NCBI RefSeq assembly: GCF_000688655.1
Contig: NZ_JIBO01000004.1
Coordinates: forward strand, 216,444-222,431
Source of the DNA: Lonsdalea quercina subsp. quercina
GTDB lineage: Bacteria > Pseudomonadota > Gammaproteobacteria > Enterobacterales > Enterobacteriaceae
DNA: 5,988 bases
Reading direction: 5' to 3'
The notes beneath the pieces were generated by a model that did not search any database, had not been told where the DNA came from, and worked only from the letters and a program-made list of their open reading frames with translations. Each line of letters begins with the position of its first letter. The stretch's first letter is position 1. Both the position numbers and the translations under genes were made by a program. Positions 1-5,139 of the stretch are shown in pieces.

Positions 1-51
1 GCTCTTGCCGATGAAGGACAGCGCGCTATTAGGATGGACGTTGTCGATTGA
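1..51 (+). CDS. 3' tail of an upstream gene (partial, unidentified)
   Basis: The window opens inside an open frame ending at TGA 49-51, with residues ALADEGQRAIRMDVVD before the stop. This polar, helix-like ending could be a C-terminus, but 16 residues are too few to name a family. A second frame starting at base 2 is also open and ends at TGA 89-91, close to the next gene, so the true frame of the upstream gene is not settled. Either way, the short distance to the next start and the same strand suggest that the upstream gene belongs to the same operon. Confidence 0.35.
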   Translation, partial: ALADEGQRAIRMDVVD

Positions 52-64
52 ACGATGCCTTAAC

Positions 65-79
65 GGCGGCCTGACCGCC
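65..79 (+). other. Small GC-rich hairpin between upstream gene and EthD-like gene
   Basis: GGCGG (65-69) and CCGCC (75-79) form a perfect 5-bp stem with a 5-base loop. No T-run follows, so it is a poor terminator candidate. It could be an intercistronic mRNA stem if the upstream gene ends at 51, or simply coding sequence if that gene ends at 91. Confidence 0.25.
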
Positions 80-93
80 TCACTTGAATGAGC

Positions 94-98
94 AGGAG
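94..98 (+). promoter_or_regulatory. Ribosome binding site fixing the EthD-like gene start
   Basis: AGGAG, 7 bases before ATG 106. It decides against the longer reading from ATG 88, which lies upstream of this site. Confidence 0.7.
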
Positions 99-105
99 AG
101 AAATC

Positions 106-756
106 ATGAAGGTTTCCCCGAACGGGATGTTGCTTGTCGCCACCGACGTCGCCGAGCAGGATGAGGCGGATTTTAACCAGTGGTACGACTGCGAACACGT
201 GGAGGAGCGGGTGCGGATTCCCGGCTTCCTCACGGGTACGCGCTATCAGGCTTTGCAGGGCGGACGCAAATATTTGGGACTGTACAAAACGGCGTCGTTG
301 GACTGCTTCACCTCGCCGTCTTATCAGGCGGCTTATTCCCACCAGACGGCGTGGTCGCAAACCAATTTGCGGCGCATGCGCGATCCGCTGCGGCGGGTGT
401 CCTCTATCACGGCGGTCACCGGCTGCGGTACGGGCAGTCACTTGAGTTTGCTGTCCCTCGTCCCCGGTGAGAAGCGTACGCTGATCGATCGCATCACTCA
501 TCTTGGCAAGTCGCTGACCAAGGCGGCGGGATTCGTCAGCAGCAGCCTGTTGTTGCCGGATGCGGCATTAAGTACGACGCTGCCGAATGCGTCTCCCGCA
601 TCCGCGCCGCTTGTCCCGTTACTGGTGCTGGAAAGCAGCTCCGCGTCCGCCGGAGAACAGATGGCGGCGCTGGCGGCACAGGCATTGACGGTGTCTCCTC
701 ACGATTTCTTGCATTACGCCTTCAGTTGGCAACTCACCGCACAGGAGCTGAAATGA
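106..756 (+). CDS. EthD-like / dimeric alpha-beta barrel protein of unknown function
   Basis: A 216-residue soluble protein; no signal peptide or membrane segment is seen. The N-terminal half (about residues 7-100) has the pattern of small ferredoxin-like proteins of the EthD/dimeric alpha-beta barrel type. It reads a GMLLVATDV first strand, then NQWYDCEHVEERV (24-36), then IPGF (38-41), then a strand with KYLGLY (55-60). The NxWY...EH...R...PGF signature is typical of this group, whose members often sit in catabolic operons without an assigned reaction. The C-terminal half (about 108-216) is Ala/Ser/Leu-rich with weak strand/helix alternation; it may be a degenerate second copy of the fold, which is an inference. 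I chose ATG 106 because AGGAG (94-98) lies 7 bases upstream; an in-frame ATG at 88 has no ribosome site. The stop overlaps the start of the transporter gene, so the two are probably cotranslated and act on the same compound. Confidence 0.72.
   Translation: MKVSPNGMLLVATDVAEQDEADFNQWYDCEHVEERVRIPGFLTGTRYQALQGGRKYLGLYKTASLDCFTSPSYQAAYSHQTAWSQTNLRRMRDPLRRVSSITAVTGCGTGSHLSLLSLVPGEKRTLIDRITHLGKSLTKAAGFVSSSLLLPDAALSTTLPNASPASAPLVPLLVLESSSASAGEQMAALAAQALTVSPHDFLHYAFSWQLTAQELK
743..747 (+). promoter_or_regulatory. Ribosome binding site of the transporter, inside the preceding gene
   Basis: AGGAG within the last codons of the EthD-like gene, 5 bases before ATG 753 and 8 before ATG 756. Together with the ATGA stop/start overlap it indicates translational coupling. 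Confidence 0.65.
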
Positions 757-2078
757 TGAATACCGTGACGACCGAAACGGCGGATCAGGCAACGCCGATT
801 GCCGCCGATACGCCGAATACCGGCAAGCTGGCGGCGGCCAGCTCTATAGGCACCGCGCTGGAGTGGTATGACTTTACCGTCTACAACATCATGGCGGCGC
901 TCGTTTTCAACCATATTTTCTTCCCGTCGTTCGACCCGTTGGTAGGGACGATTCTGGCTTTTTCCACCTATGCCGTCGGGTATATTTCGCGGCCAATCGG
1001 CGGGGTCATCTTCGGTCATCTGGGCGATGTGCTGGGGCGGCGTTTCGTGCTCGTTGCCACGCTGGTGATCATGGGAGTGACGACGGCGTTAATGGGCCTG
1101 CTGCCCGACTATGCGCACTGGGGGATCTGGAGCCCGCTGCTGTTGGTCACGTTGCGTTTCATTCAAGGGATCGCGCTCGGCGGTGAATGGGCCGGCGCGG
1201 TGCTGCTGTCGATGGAGCACGGCAGGCCGCATCAGCGCGGGCGCAACGCCTCGTTTGCTCAGGTGGGGCCTTCTTGCGGCACGCTCATCGGCACGGGGCT
1301 TATCACGCTGGTGACGCTCGCCATGTCGCCGGACAGCTTTCAGGCGTGGGGATGGCGTATTCCTTTCCTGCTGAGTCTGGTGCTGGTCGTATTCGGCCTG
1401 TGGCTGCGCAGCAGCGTCGGTGAAACGCCCGCTTTTCTCAAGCTGGAGAAAAGTCGACACATCACGCAGGCGCCGGTCCGCGTGGTCTTCAGTCAGCATC
1501 TGCGTTCGCTGTTGATCGCCGGTGGCTCGCGCATCGGTTCCGACGTGTTGTATGCGCTGGTGGTGGTGTTTACCCTGACCTATGTGACGACGGTGCTGAA
1601 TCTGCCGCGGCCGCTGGCGTTAACCGCCACCATGCTGGGCGCGGTCGGCAATGCCATCGCCGTCCCGCTGTTCGGTATGCTGTCCGATCGCTTTGGACGA
1701 CGACCTGTCAGTATGGGCGGCGCGTTGGCGGCGATCCTTTGGGCATTTGTCTTTTTCGCTTTGCTGGATAGCACGCAGCCGTTGCTGATATGTCTGGCGG
1801 TGGTGGTCGGCCTGCTGATCCATGCGTCGATGTATGGGCCGCAGGCGGCGTTTATCACCGAGCAATTTCCTACGCAGGTGCGCTATGCGGGATCGTCGAT
1901 GGCTTATACGCTGGCGGGGATTGTCGGTGGCGGTTTCGCGCCATTGATTATCACGTACCTGTTTGCGTCTTACGGTACGTCGGTGTCGGTTTCGCTGTAT
2001 GTGACGCTGGCGCTGTTTTTTACGCTATGGGCCGTGTGGTCGGCGAGAGAAACGGCCCATAAGCCGCTGAAAGACTAA
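753..2078 (+). CDS. MFS transporter, metabolite:H+ symporter (ShiA/ProP/YhjE-like)
   Basis: A 441-residue inner-membrane protein with about 12 hydrophobic segments. It has the hallmarks of the MHS branch of the major facilitator superfamily: LEWYDF (36-41) in the first helix, the loop 2-3 motif GHLGDVLGRR (88-97), RFIQGIALGGEWAGA (135-149), GWRIPF (200-205), ETPAF (224-228), the repeated half-motif GMLSDRFGRRP (308-318) and a helix 10-11 region ITEQFPTQVRYAG (368-380). Characterised relatives import shikimate, proline/betaine, citrate or ketoglutarate by proton symport; the substrate here cannot be read from sequence. ATG 753 overlaps the previous stop (ATGA), with AGGAG at 743-747 inside that gene. 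ATG 756 is an equally possible start (8-base rather than 5-base spacing). The coupling with the EthD-like gene suggests uptake of the compound that protein handles. Both key motif halves are present and the length is normal, so it should be functional. Confidence 0.9.
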   Translation: MMNTVTTETADQATPIAADTPNTGKLAAASSIGTALEWYDFTVYNIMAALVFNHIFFPSFDPLVGTILAFSTYAVGYISRPIGGVIFGHLGDVLGRRFVLVATLVIMGVTTALMGLLPDYAHWGIWSPLLLVTLRFIQGIALGGEWAGAVLLSMEHGRPHQRGRNASFAQVGPSCGTLIGTGLITLVTLAMSPDSFQAWGWRIPFLLSLVLVVFGLWLRSSVGETPAFLKLEKSRHITQAPVRVVFSQHLRSLLIAGGSRIGSDVLYALVVVFTLTYVTTVLNLPRPLALTATMLGAVGNAIAVPLFGMLSDRFGRRPVSMGGALAAILWAFVFFALLDSTQPLLICLAVVVGLLIHASMYGPQAAFITEQFPTQVRYAGSSMAYTLAGIVGGGFAPLIITYLFASYGTSVSVSLYVTLALFFTLWAVWSARETAHKPLKD

Positions 2079-2081
2079 GAA

Positions 2082-2100
2082 GCGCAACGGTCTGTTGCGC
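2082..2100. terminator. Probable bidirectional terminator hairpin between converging genes
   Basis: GCGCAAC (2082-2088) and GTTGCGC (2094-2100) form a perfect 7-bp stem with a 5-base loop, starting 4 bases after the transporter stop. On the plus strand only GTTTG follows. On the minus strand the stem is followed by TTCTT, so it fits better as the terminator of the HD-domain gene but can serve both. It overlaps a second, mutually exclusive inverted repeat (2088-2125). Confidence 0.55.
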
Positions 2101-2125
2101 GTTTGATGTCACAAACAACAGACCG
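2088..2125. repeat. 10-bp inverted repeat competing with the terminator stem
   Basis: CGGTCTGTTG (2088-2097) is the exact reverse complement of CAACAGACCG (2116-2125). Inside it, TTTG (2102-2105) pairs with CAAA (2112-2115), directly continuing the right arm and leaving CGCG as a bulge on the left arm. This 14-pair structure uses the loop and right arm of the 2082-2100 hairpin, so only one of the two can form at a time. Confidence 0.5.
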
Positions 2126-2126
2126 G

Positions 2127-2161
2127 AGAGCAAATGGGCTACTTCAGCCAGCCTTTGCTCT
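2127..2161. repeat. 8-bp inverted repeat spanning the HD-gene stop codon
   Basis: AGAGCAAA (2127-2134) pairs with TTTGCTCT (2154-2161) across 19 bases that contain the stop codon and the last codons of the HD-domain gene. Short GGCT/AGCC pairs lie inside. No T-run follows on either strand, so it may protect the 3' end of the mRNA rather than terminate by itself. Confidence 0.4.
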
Positions 2162-2741
2162 TTGCGACTTCCAGGTGATGACTGAGATAGCCCCACAGTT
2201 CTGGATACACTTCGCTGATGAAAGCATTGCGCGACAGCACCTGTTCCAGACGAATGCCGTGCTCCACCCAACTCTGACCGCCGTTGTGGAGGTTCATCAG
2301 CACCGGCATCAGGCGGTCAATCAACAGCGCGAAGCGGGCGTCCGGCGTTTTGCTTGCCTCATATTCCAGCCATAGCTGGTGGAAGAGGCTGCGCTGCGGC
2401 TCCGGCAGCAGGCCGAACAGCCGTATGGCCGCCGCGACTTCGCGATCGTGTGCATCGGCGCGTCCCTGAAGATCGTAAACCAGCACGTCGCCTGCATCGA
2501 CCTCGACGATATCGTGGATCAGCGCCATCTGAATGACACGCTGAATATCGACGTCTTCTCCCGCGTATGGCGCAAGGCTCATCGCCGCCAGCGCGAAGTG
2601 CCAGCTGTGCTCGGCAGAATCTTCCTGACAGTCAGTGCCAATCACTTTGGAACGGCGTTTCACGCTTTTAAGCTTATCGACTTCCATCAAGAATGCGACG
2701 ACGTCAGTCAACGGACCAAAGTCCAGTACGGCGAGGGACAT
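2139..2741 (-). CDS. HD-domain phosphohydrolase, YfbR/HDDC2-like (5'-deoxynucleotidase family)
   Basis: A 200-residue soluble protein of the HD superfamily. The metal-binding signature H...HD...D is complete: H45 (in SAEHSW), H76-D77 (in ALIHDIVEVDAGD) and D142 (in LLIDRL). The E80...D85 arrangement after HD resembles the HDxxEVxxGD stretch of E. coli YfbR, a 5'-deoxyribonucleotidase, and of the HDDC2 group. The overall length matches, but the rest is too divergent to assign a substrate. The likely role is metal-dependent dephosphorylation of a (deoxy)nucleotide in the cytoplasm; this is family knowledge, not shown here. I chose ATG at 2741 because GGAG (complement of 2751-2754) lies 9 bases upstream. 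An in-frame ATG at 2795 would add 18 residues but has no ribosome site. The gene converges on the MFS transporter and diverges from trhA. Confidence 0.82.
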   Translation of the reverse strand: MSLAVLDFGPLTDVVAFLMEVDKLKSVKRRSKVIGTDCQEDSAEHSWHFALAAMSLAPYAGEDVDIQRVIQMALIHDIVEVDAGDVLVYDLQGRADAHDREVAAAIRLFGLLPEPQRSLFHQLWLEYEASKTPDARFALLIDRLMPVLMNLHNGGQSWVEHGIRLEQVLSRNAFISEVYPELWGYLSHHLEVAKSKGWLK

Positions 2742-2837
2742 CTGAATAATCTCCAGAAGGGAAAGTGCCCAATTGTAGGGCAACACAGGCGACATTGAAA
2801 TGCGGAATTGGAGGCAGGTGGTTCATACCGTAAGGGC

Positions 2838-2843
2838 TATAAT
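2838..2843 (+). promoter_or_regulatory. Candidate -10 box of the trhA promoter
   Basis: TATAAT is a perfect consensus -10 hexamer, 128 bases before the trhA start. No good -35 hexamer is found at 16-18 bases, so an activator may be needed or the match may be fortuitous. The predicted start site (around 2850) falls inside the palindrome at 2847-2870. Confidence 0.45.
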
Positions 2844-2846
2844 TAT

Positions 2847-2870
2847 TTCAGCGTACGCGTGTACACTGAA
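2847..2870. promoter_or_regulatory. 24-bp near-palindrome, possible operator upstream of trhA
   Basis: The outer arms TTCAG (2847-2851) and CTGAA (2866-2870) and an inner GTAC/GTAC pair give 10 of 12 complementary positions. It includes the perfect 8-mer palindrome GTGTACAC (2859-2866). It lies just downstream of TATAAT, where a repressor would block transcription start. No regulator is recognised from the sequence; a stem-loop in the 5' leader is the alternative. Confidence 0.4.
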
Positions 2871-2921
2871 AAAGTTCTCCGTTACTCTGGTTGCGAGGAC
2901 ATCATCCGCTTAGGCTTTTGC

Positions 2922-2975
2922 ATGATAAAAGTCCCCGCTGAGCGGCGAACAGGATATTCAAGAGGTAAATCATGA
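2922..2975 (+). CDS. Candidate 17-codon leader ORF overlapping the trhA start
   Basis: ATG 2922 opens a frame reading [17 protein letters not shown]. It stops at TGA 2973-2975, overlapping trhA ATG 2972 by the four bases ATGA. A weak ribosome site (AGG, 2912-2914) lies 7 bases upstream. The arrangement would let translation of the mini-frame feed into trhA. The peptide is basic (K, R) without a recognisable motif. It is short enough to occur by chance, and trhA has its own GAGG site. Confidence 0.22.
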   Translation: MIKVPAERRTGYSRGKS

Positions 2976-3619
2976 AGCAGCAGGTATTGGATTCGGGTTA
3001 TTCGTTGGCGGAGGAAATCGCCAATAGCATCAGCCACGGCGTCGGTTTGGTGTTGGGGATCATCGGGCTGGTTTTACTGCTGACGCAGGCGGAAAAGAAC
3101 GGCGCAGATGCCACGGCCATCGCCAGTTACAGCCTGTATGGCGGCACGGTGATTCTGCTGTTTCTGGCTTCTACGCTATACCACGCCATTCCCAATCAGG
3201 ACGCCAAGCGCTGGCTGAAAAAATTCGACCACTGTGCGATTTACCTGCTGATAGCCGGCACTTATACGCCGTTCCTGATGGTGGGGCTGAAGACGCCATT
3301 GGCGTATGGACTGATGATTGCCATCTGGAGTCTGGCGCTATTGGGCGTCATCTTCAAAATGGTGTTTGCGCATCGTTTTGAGATCCTCTCCCTGGTGACG
3401 TATTTGGTCATGGGCTGGCTATCGCTGATTGTGATTTATGAGCTGGCGGTGACGCTCTCCCTCGGCGGCGTGGTGCTGCTGGCGGTTGGCGGGGCGGTGT
3501 ATACGCTGGGCGTGATTTTCTATTCCAGCAAGCGGATCCCTTTTAACCATGCCATCTGGCATGGCTTCGTGCTGGGGGGCAGCTTGTGTCATTTTCTGGC
3601 GATTTATCTTTATGTCTAA
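2972..3619 (+). CDS. trhA: Hemolysin III family membrane protein TrhA (YqfA)
   Basis: A 215-residue inner-membrane protein with seven hydrophobic segments (roughly 20-40, 50-70, 87-105, 108-130, 133-155, 160-182, 193-215), the usual length for bacterial HlyIII/PAQR proteins. Family signatures are all present: [12 protein letters not shown] (14-25) before helix 1, STLYH (67-71) at the end of helix 2, [16 protein letters not shown] (85-100) and [15 protein letters not shown] (193-207). S67, H71, D86, H193 and H197 correspond to the conserved metal-site/hydrolase-like residues of PAQR proteins. E. coli TrhA (YqfA) is reported to influence membrane fatty-acid/energy balance; haemolysis is a historical family label. 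GAGG (2962-2965) lies 6 bases before ATG. The gene diverges from the HD-domain gene and converges with ygfZ. Confidence 0.92.
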   Translation: MKQQVLDSGYSLAEEIANSISHGVGLVLGIIGLVLLLTQAEKNGADATAIASYSLYGGTVILLFLASTLYHAIPNQDAKRWLKKFDHCAIYLLIAGTYTPFLMVGLKTPLAYGLMIAIWSLALLGVIFKMVFAHRFEILSLVTYLVMGWLSLIVIYELAVTLSLGGVVLLAVGGAVYTLGVIFYSSKRIPFNHAIWHGFVLGGSLCHFLAIYLYV

Positions 3620-3633
3620 CCCCGCAGGGGCGA

Positions 3634-3654
3634 TGCCGCCCGCTTCGGGCGGCA
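3634..3654. terminator. Strong GC hairpin after trhA (terminator-like, no T-run)
   Basis: TGCCGCCCG (3634-3642) and CGGGCGGCA (3646-3654) form a perfect 9-bp stem with a CTT loop, 14 bases after the trhA stop. It is preceded by a CCCC/GGGG mini-stem (3620-3630). No U-tract follows on either strand, so it fits mRNA 3'-end stabilisation or weak termination better than a classic intrinsic terminator. Confidence 0.55.
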
Positions 3655-3734
3655 GCTGAGAATGTCTGGTCATCCTTGCTGATATCGGACATCAACGCTT
3701 GAAAATAAAGGTTTGAGCGTGCCTTTCGGCGTGA

Positions 3735-3752
3735 GTCGAGGTCGCGCTCGAC
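3735..3752. repeat. 6-bp perfect inverted repeat in the trhA-ygfZ intergenic region
   Basis: GTCGAG (3735-3740) and CTCGAC (3747-3752) flank a 6-base GC-rich loop. GACGGA (3750-3755), overlapping the right arm, can instead pair with TCCGTC (3768-3773), giving an alternative fold. Confidence 0.4.
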
Positions 3753-3879
3753 GGACATCGCCTTGAATCCGTCACACCCACAACGCAGAAAATATCGATG
3801 TCGTGCCGGCTCTGCCTTAGTGCATGGCGGCCAGTCGCAGGCGCGCGGCGATATTCCCTAACTAAGGCTATGCCTTCAC

Positions 3880-3926
3880 CCGATCTCAGCGGCGCGCCGT
3901 TTCCCGGCGGCCGCACGTGTGATCGG
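3880..3926. terminator. Long nested hairpin abutting the ygfZ stop codon
   Basis: CCGATC (3880-3885) pairs with GATCGG (3921-3926). Inside, GCGGC (3889-3893) pairs with GCCGC (3910-3914) and CGCCG (3895-3899) with CGGCG (3905-3909), leaving one bulged G (3894) and the loop TTTCC. That is 16 base pairs, and the outer arm ends exactly next to the ygfZ stop (TTA 3927-3929 on plus). No T-run follows in the minus direction, so it would work as a 3'-end stabiliser or as part of a repeat element. It also contains the rare sequences GGCGCGCC and GCGGCCGC. Confidence 0.5.
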
Positions 3927-4907
3927 TTACTCTTCCAGTGAGTAGGGCAGCGGCTGAATTGACAGTGCGCTGGCGCTATCGTCGCGTACGCGCAGCTCGC
4001 TGTTGGCTTCCAAATCCTTGTTCAACACCGCCTGCACCCACAGCTGGCCGTCGTGCAAACGCGCGGACGCCAGCACGGTCCCGGTACGACGCCAGTTGTC
4101 TCCCAGCTTAAGCTCGAGATCGTCTCCTGGCGCCGGTTCAGTGTTCGACGTGCCGGCCAGCCAATACAGCGCACGCTTATTGGCGCCGCGATACTTGGCG
4201 CGCGCCACCATTTCCTGCCCTGCATAGCACCCCTTCAGGAAACTAATACCTTGTAAAGCCTGAAGATTAGTTGCCTGTGGAATGAACTGCGCGCTATTCG
4301 CCGTGTCAATCACGGGGTAGCCCGCTTCGATATCGAGCGCCAGCCACTGTTCACCGTCATGACGCGGCGTTTTCGCATCCAGCGCGTTCATTAAGATGGC
4401 CGCGCGTTCGGCTGACAGCACCAACAGGAAACGCTCGTCCGGATGCGTGAAATGCAGGAGCGTTGCGCCCGACTCCTGTACCACGGCGTTGTCGGCATCC
4501 GGTAATGCCTGAAACAGCGGGGCGAGTTGTTCCCGGATGCCTTGCCCGGCGGCGCCCAGCAGTACGCTATCGTCGTCCGCCGCAATCGTGGTTTTGGAGA
4601 AGACCGCGTACTTTTTCAGCTCGGTCAACTGTGCGTCGCGCACGCTGCGGCGTTCGATGTAGGCCAGTCCCTCGCCGTGGTGAAACAGGCGCAGCGCGCT
4701 CCACATTTTACCTTTGGCGTCGCAATGGGCGCACAGCACATGCTGGTTAGCCTGCAGCGCCGTCACGTCGGTGGTCACCTGCCCCTGAACATAGCTCACG
4801 GTGTCGGGTCCAATCAGGGTGACCAGCCCCCAGTCGTCCAGCGTCATTAGCGTGGCGGGAAGGGCGGATGACGGGAATAACGGGTGTGATGGAATTGTAT
4901 TAGCCAT
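3927..4907 (-). CDS. ygfZ: Folate-dependent Fe-S cluster / tRNA-modification factor YgfZ
   Basis: A 326-residue cytoplasmic protein of the GcvT-like YgfZ family, same length as E. coli YgfZ. The diagnostic motif KGCYAGQE is intact at 225-232, with the essential cysteine at C227, followed by MVARAKYRG (233-241). The N-terminal half has the folate-binding fold pattern [10 protein letters not shown] (39-48) and CDAKGKMW (62-69). YgfZ binds tetrahydrofolate, is needed for full activity of certain Fe-S enzymes such as the tRNA methylthiolase MiaB, and protects against oxidative stress. I chose ATG at 4907 because AGGA (complement of 4916-4919) lies 8 bases upstream and MANT... fits the family start; a TTG further up would add 11 residues without support. 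It diverges from sdhE, another cofactor-assembly gene, and converges with trhA. Confidence 0.95.
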   Translation of the reverse strand: MANTIPSHPLFPSSALPATLMTLDDWGLVTLIGPDTVSYVQGQVTTDVTALQANQHVLCAHCDAKGKMWSALRLFHHGEGLAYIERRSVRDAQLTELKKYAVFSKTTIAADDDSVLLGAAGQGIREQLAPLFQALPDADNAVVQESGATLLHFTHPDERFLLVLSAERAAILMNALDAKTPRHDGEQWLALDIEAGYPVIDTANSAQFIPQATNLQALQGISFLKGCYAGQEMVARAKYRGANKRALYWLAGTSNTEPAPGDDLELKLGDNWRRTGTVLASARLHDGQLWVQAVLNKDLEANSELRVRDDSASALSIQPLPYSLEE

Positions 4908-5139
4908 GGTTACAGTCCTGCTATGAGGGGGATTCAGCAATCGCCTAATGGTAAAAGAGCGGCAAGGGTTTGCAAGCGCTTATTGGGCGGAGATGTCGAA
5001 TGCGCGAAGCGCTACGCAGAGTGAGCGATGCCGATGCGATTCCTGCGCTAAAATATGTCAAAGTATTACTATTGGTTTAATATCATCGAACAAAATAGGG
5101 TTACACTGAAGTCCATGACTGAACAAAGTGAGCGATCAT
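4908..5139. promoter_or_regulatory. Divergent promoter region of ygfZ and sdhE-ygfX
   Basis: The 232 bases separate the two divergent starts. Toward sdhE there is an AT-rich patch (5049-5100) with ATGTCA (5055-5060) and TAATAT (5078-5083), a 17-base spaced -35/-10 pair of moderate quality. Toward ygfZ, TTGCAA (4970-4975) and TACCAT (complement of 4948-4953) are spaced by 16 bases, a weak pair. A GCGC/GCGC mini-stem (5002-5012) and the 10-bp direct repeat AGTGAGCGAT (5020-5029 and 5127-5136) lie between. Confidence 0.5.
4993..5109 (+). CDS. Candidate 38-residue Cys-rich upstream ORF (speculative)
   Basis: ATG 4993 opens a 38-codon frame ending at TGA 5107-5109, just upstream of sdhE. It contains the cluster CRCDSCAKIC (residues 13-22), four cysteines in ten residues. 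GGAG directly abuts the ATG, too close for normal initiation, and the proposed sdhE promoter lies inside the frame. A chance open frame in a regulatory region is the more likely reading. Confidence 0.12.
   Translation: MSNARSATQSERCRCDSCAKICQSITIGLISSNKIGLH

Larger units (their letters stand above)
3620..3926. other. Gene-free, inverted-repeat-rich region between trhA and ygfZ
   Basis: This stretch of about 307 bases holds no convincing gene. The longest frame (minus, 3692-3916) has a low-complexity, Arg-rich translation and no ribosome site. The region is instead dense in complementary segments: 3620-3630, 3634-3654, an imperfect 15-mer palindrome at 3680-3694, a 9-pair stem with two G-U pairs at 3695-3720, GTCGAG/CTCGAC at 3735-3752, an interleaved pair at 3791-3868 and a nested hairpin at 3880-3926. 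It could be two convergent 3' untranslated regions, a dispersed intergenic repeat element or a structured RNA. Confidence 0.6.

Noticed and set aside
88..105. Upstream ATG start for the EthD-like gene
   Set aside because: The strong AGGAG at 94-98 lies downstream of this ATG and is correctly spaced for ATG 106.
726..752. TTG start extending the transporter by nine residues
   Set aside because: No ribosome site; ATG 753/756 has AGGAG at good spacing and the usual ATGA coupling.
1089..1499. Minus-strand 136-codon frame inside the transporter gene
   Set aside because: Fully contained in a strongly supported MFS coding region; Gln/Arg-rich translation, typical of an antisense shadow of a GC-rich gene.
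2379..2798. Plus-strand 139-codon frame antisense to the HD-domain gene
   Set aside because: Covers the HD gene's catalytic region, has no ribosome site and no recognisable motif; the minus-strand reading has an intact H...HD...D signature.
3692..3916. Minus-strand 74-codon frame between trhA and ygfZ
   Set aside because: No Shine-Dalgarno, Arg-rich translation without a domain, and it overlaps several inverted repeats; better read as non-coding.
4463..4850. Plus-strand frames (95 and 107 codons) opposite ygfZ
   Set aside because: Lie wholly within ygfZ, which has clear family motifs and start; no independent evidence.
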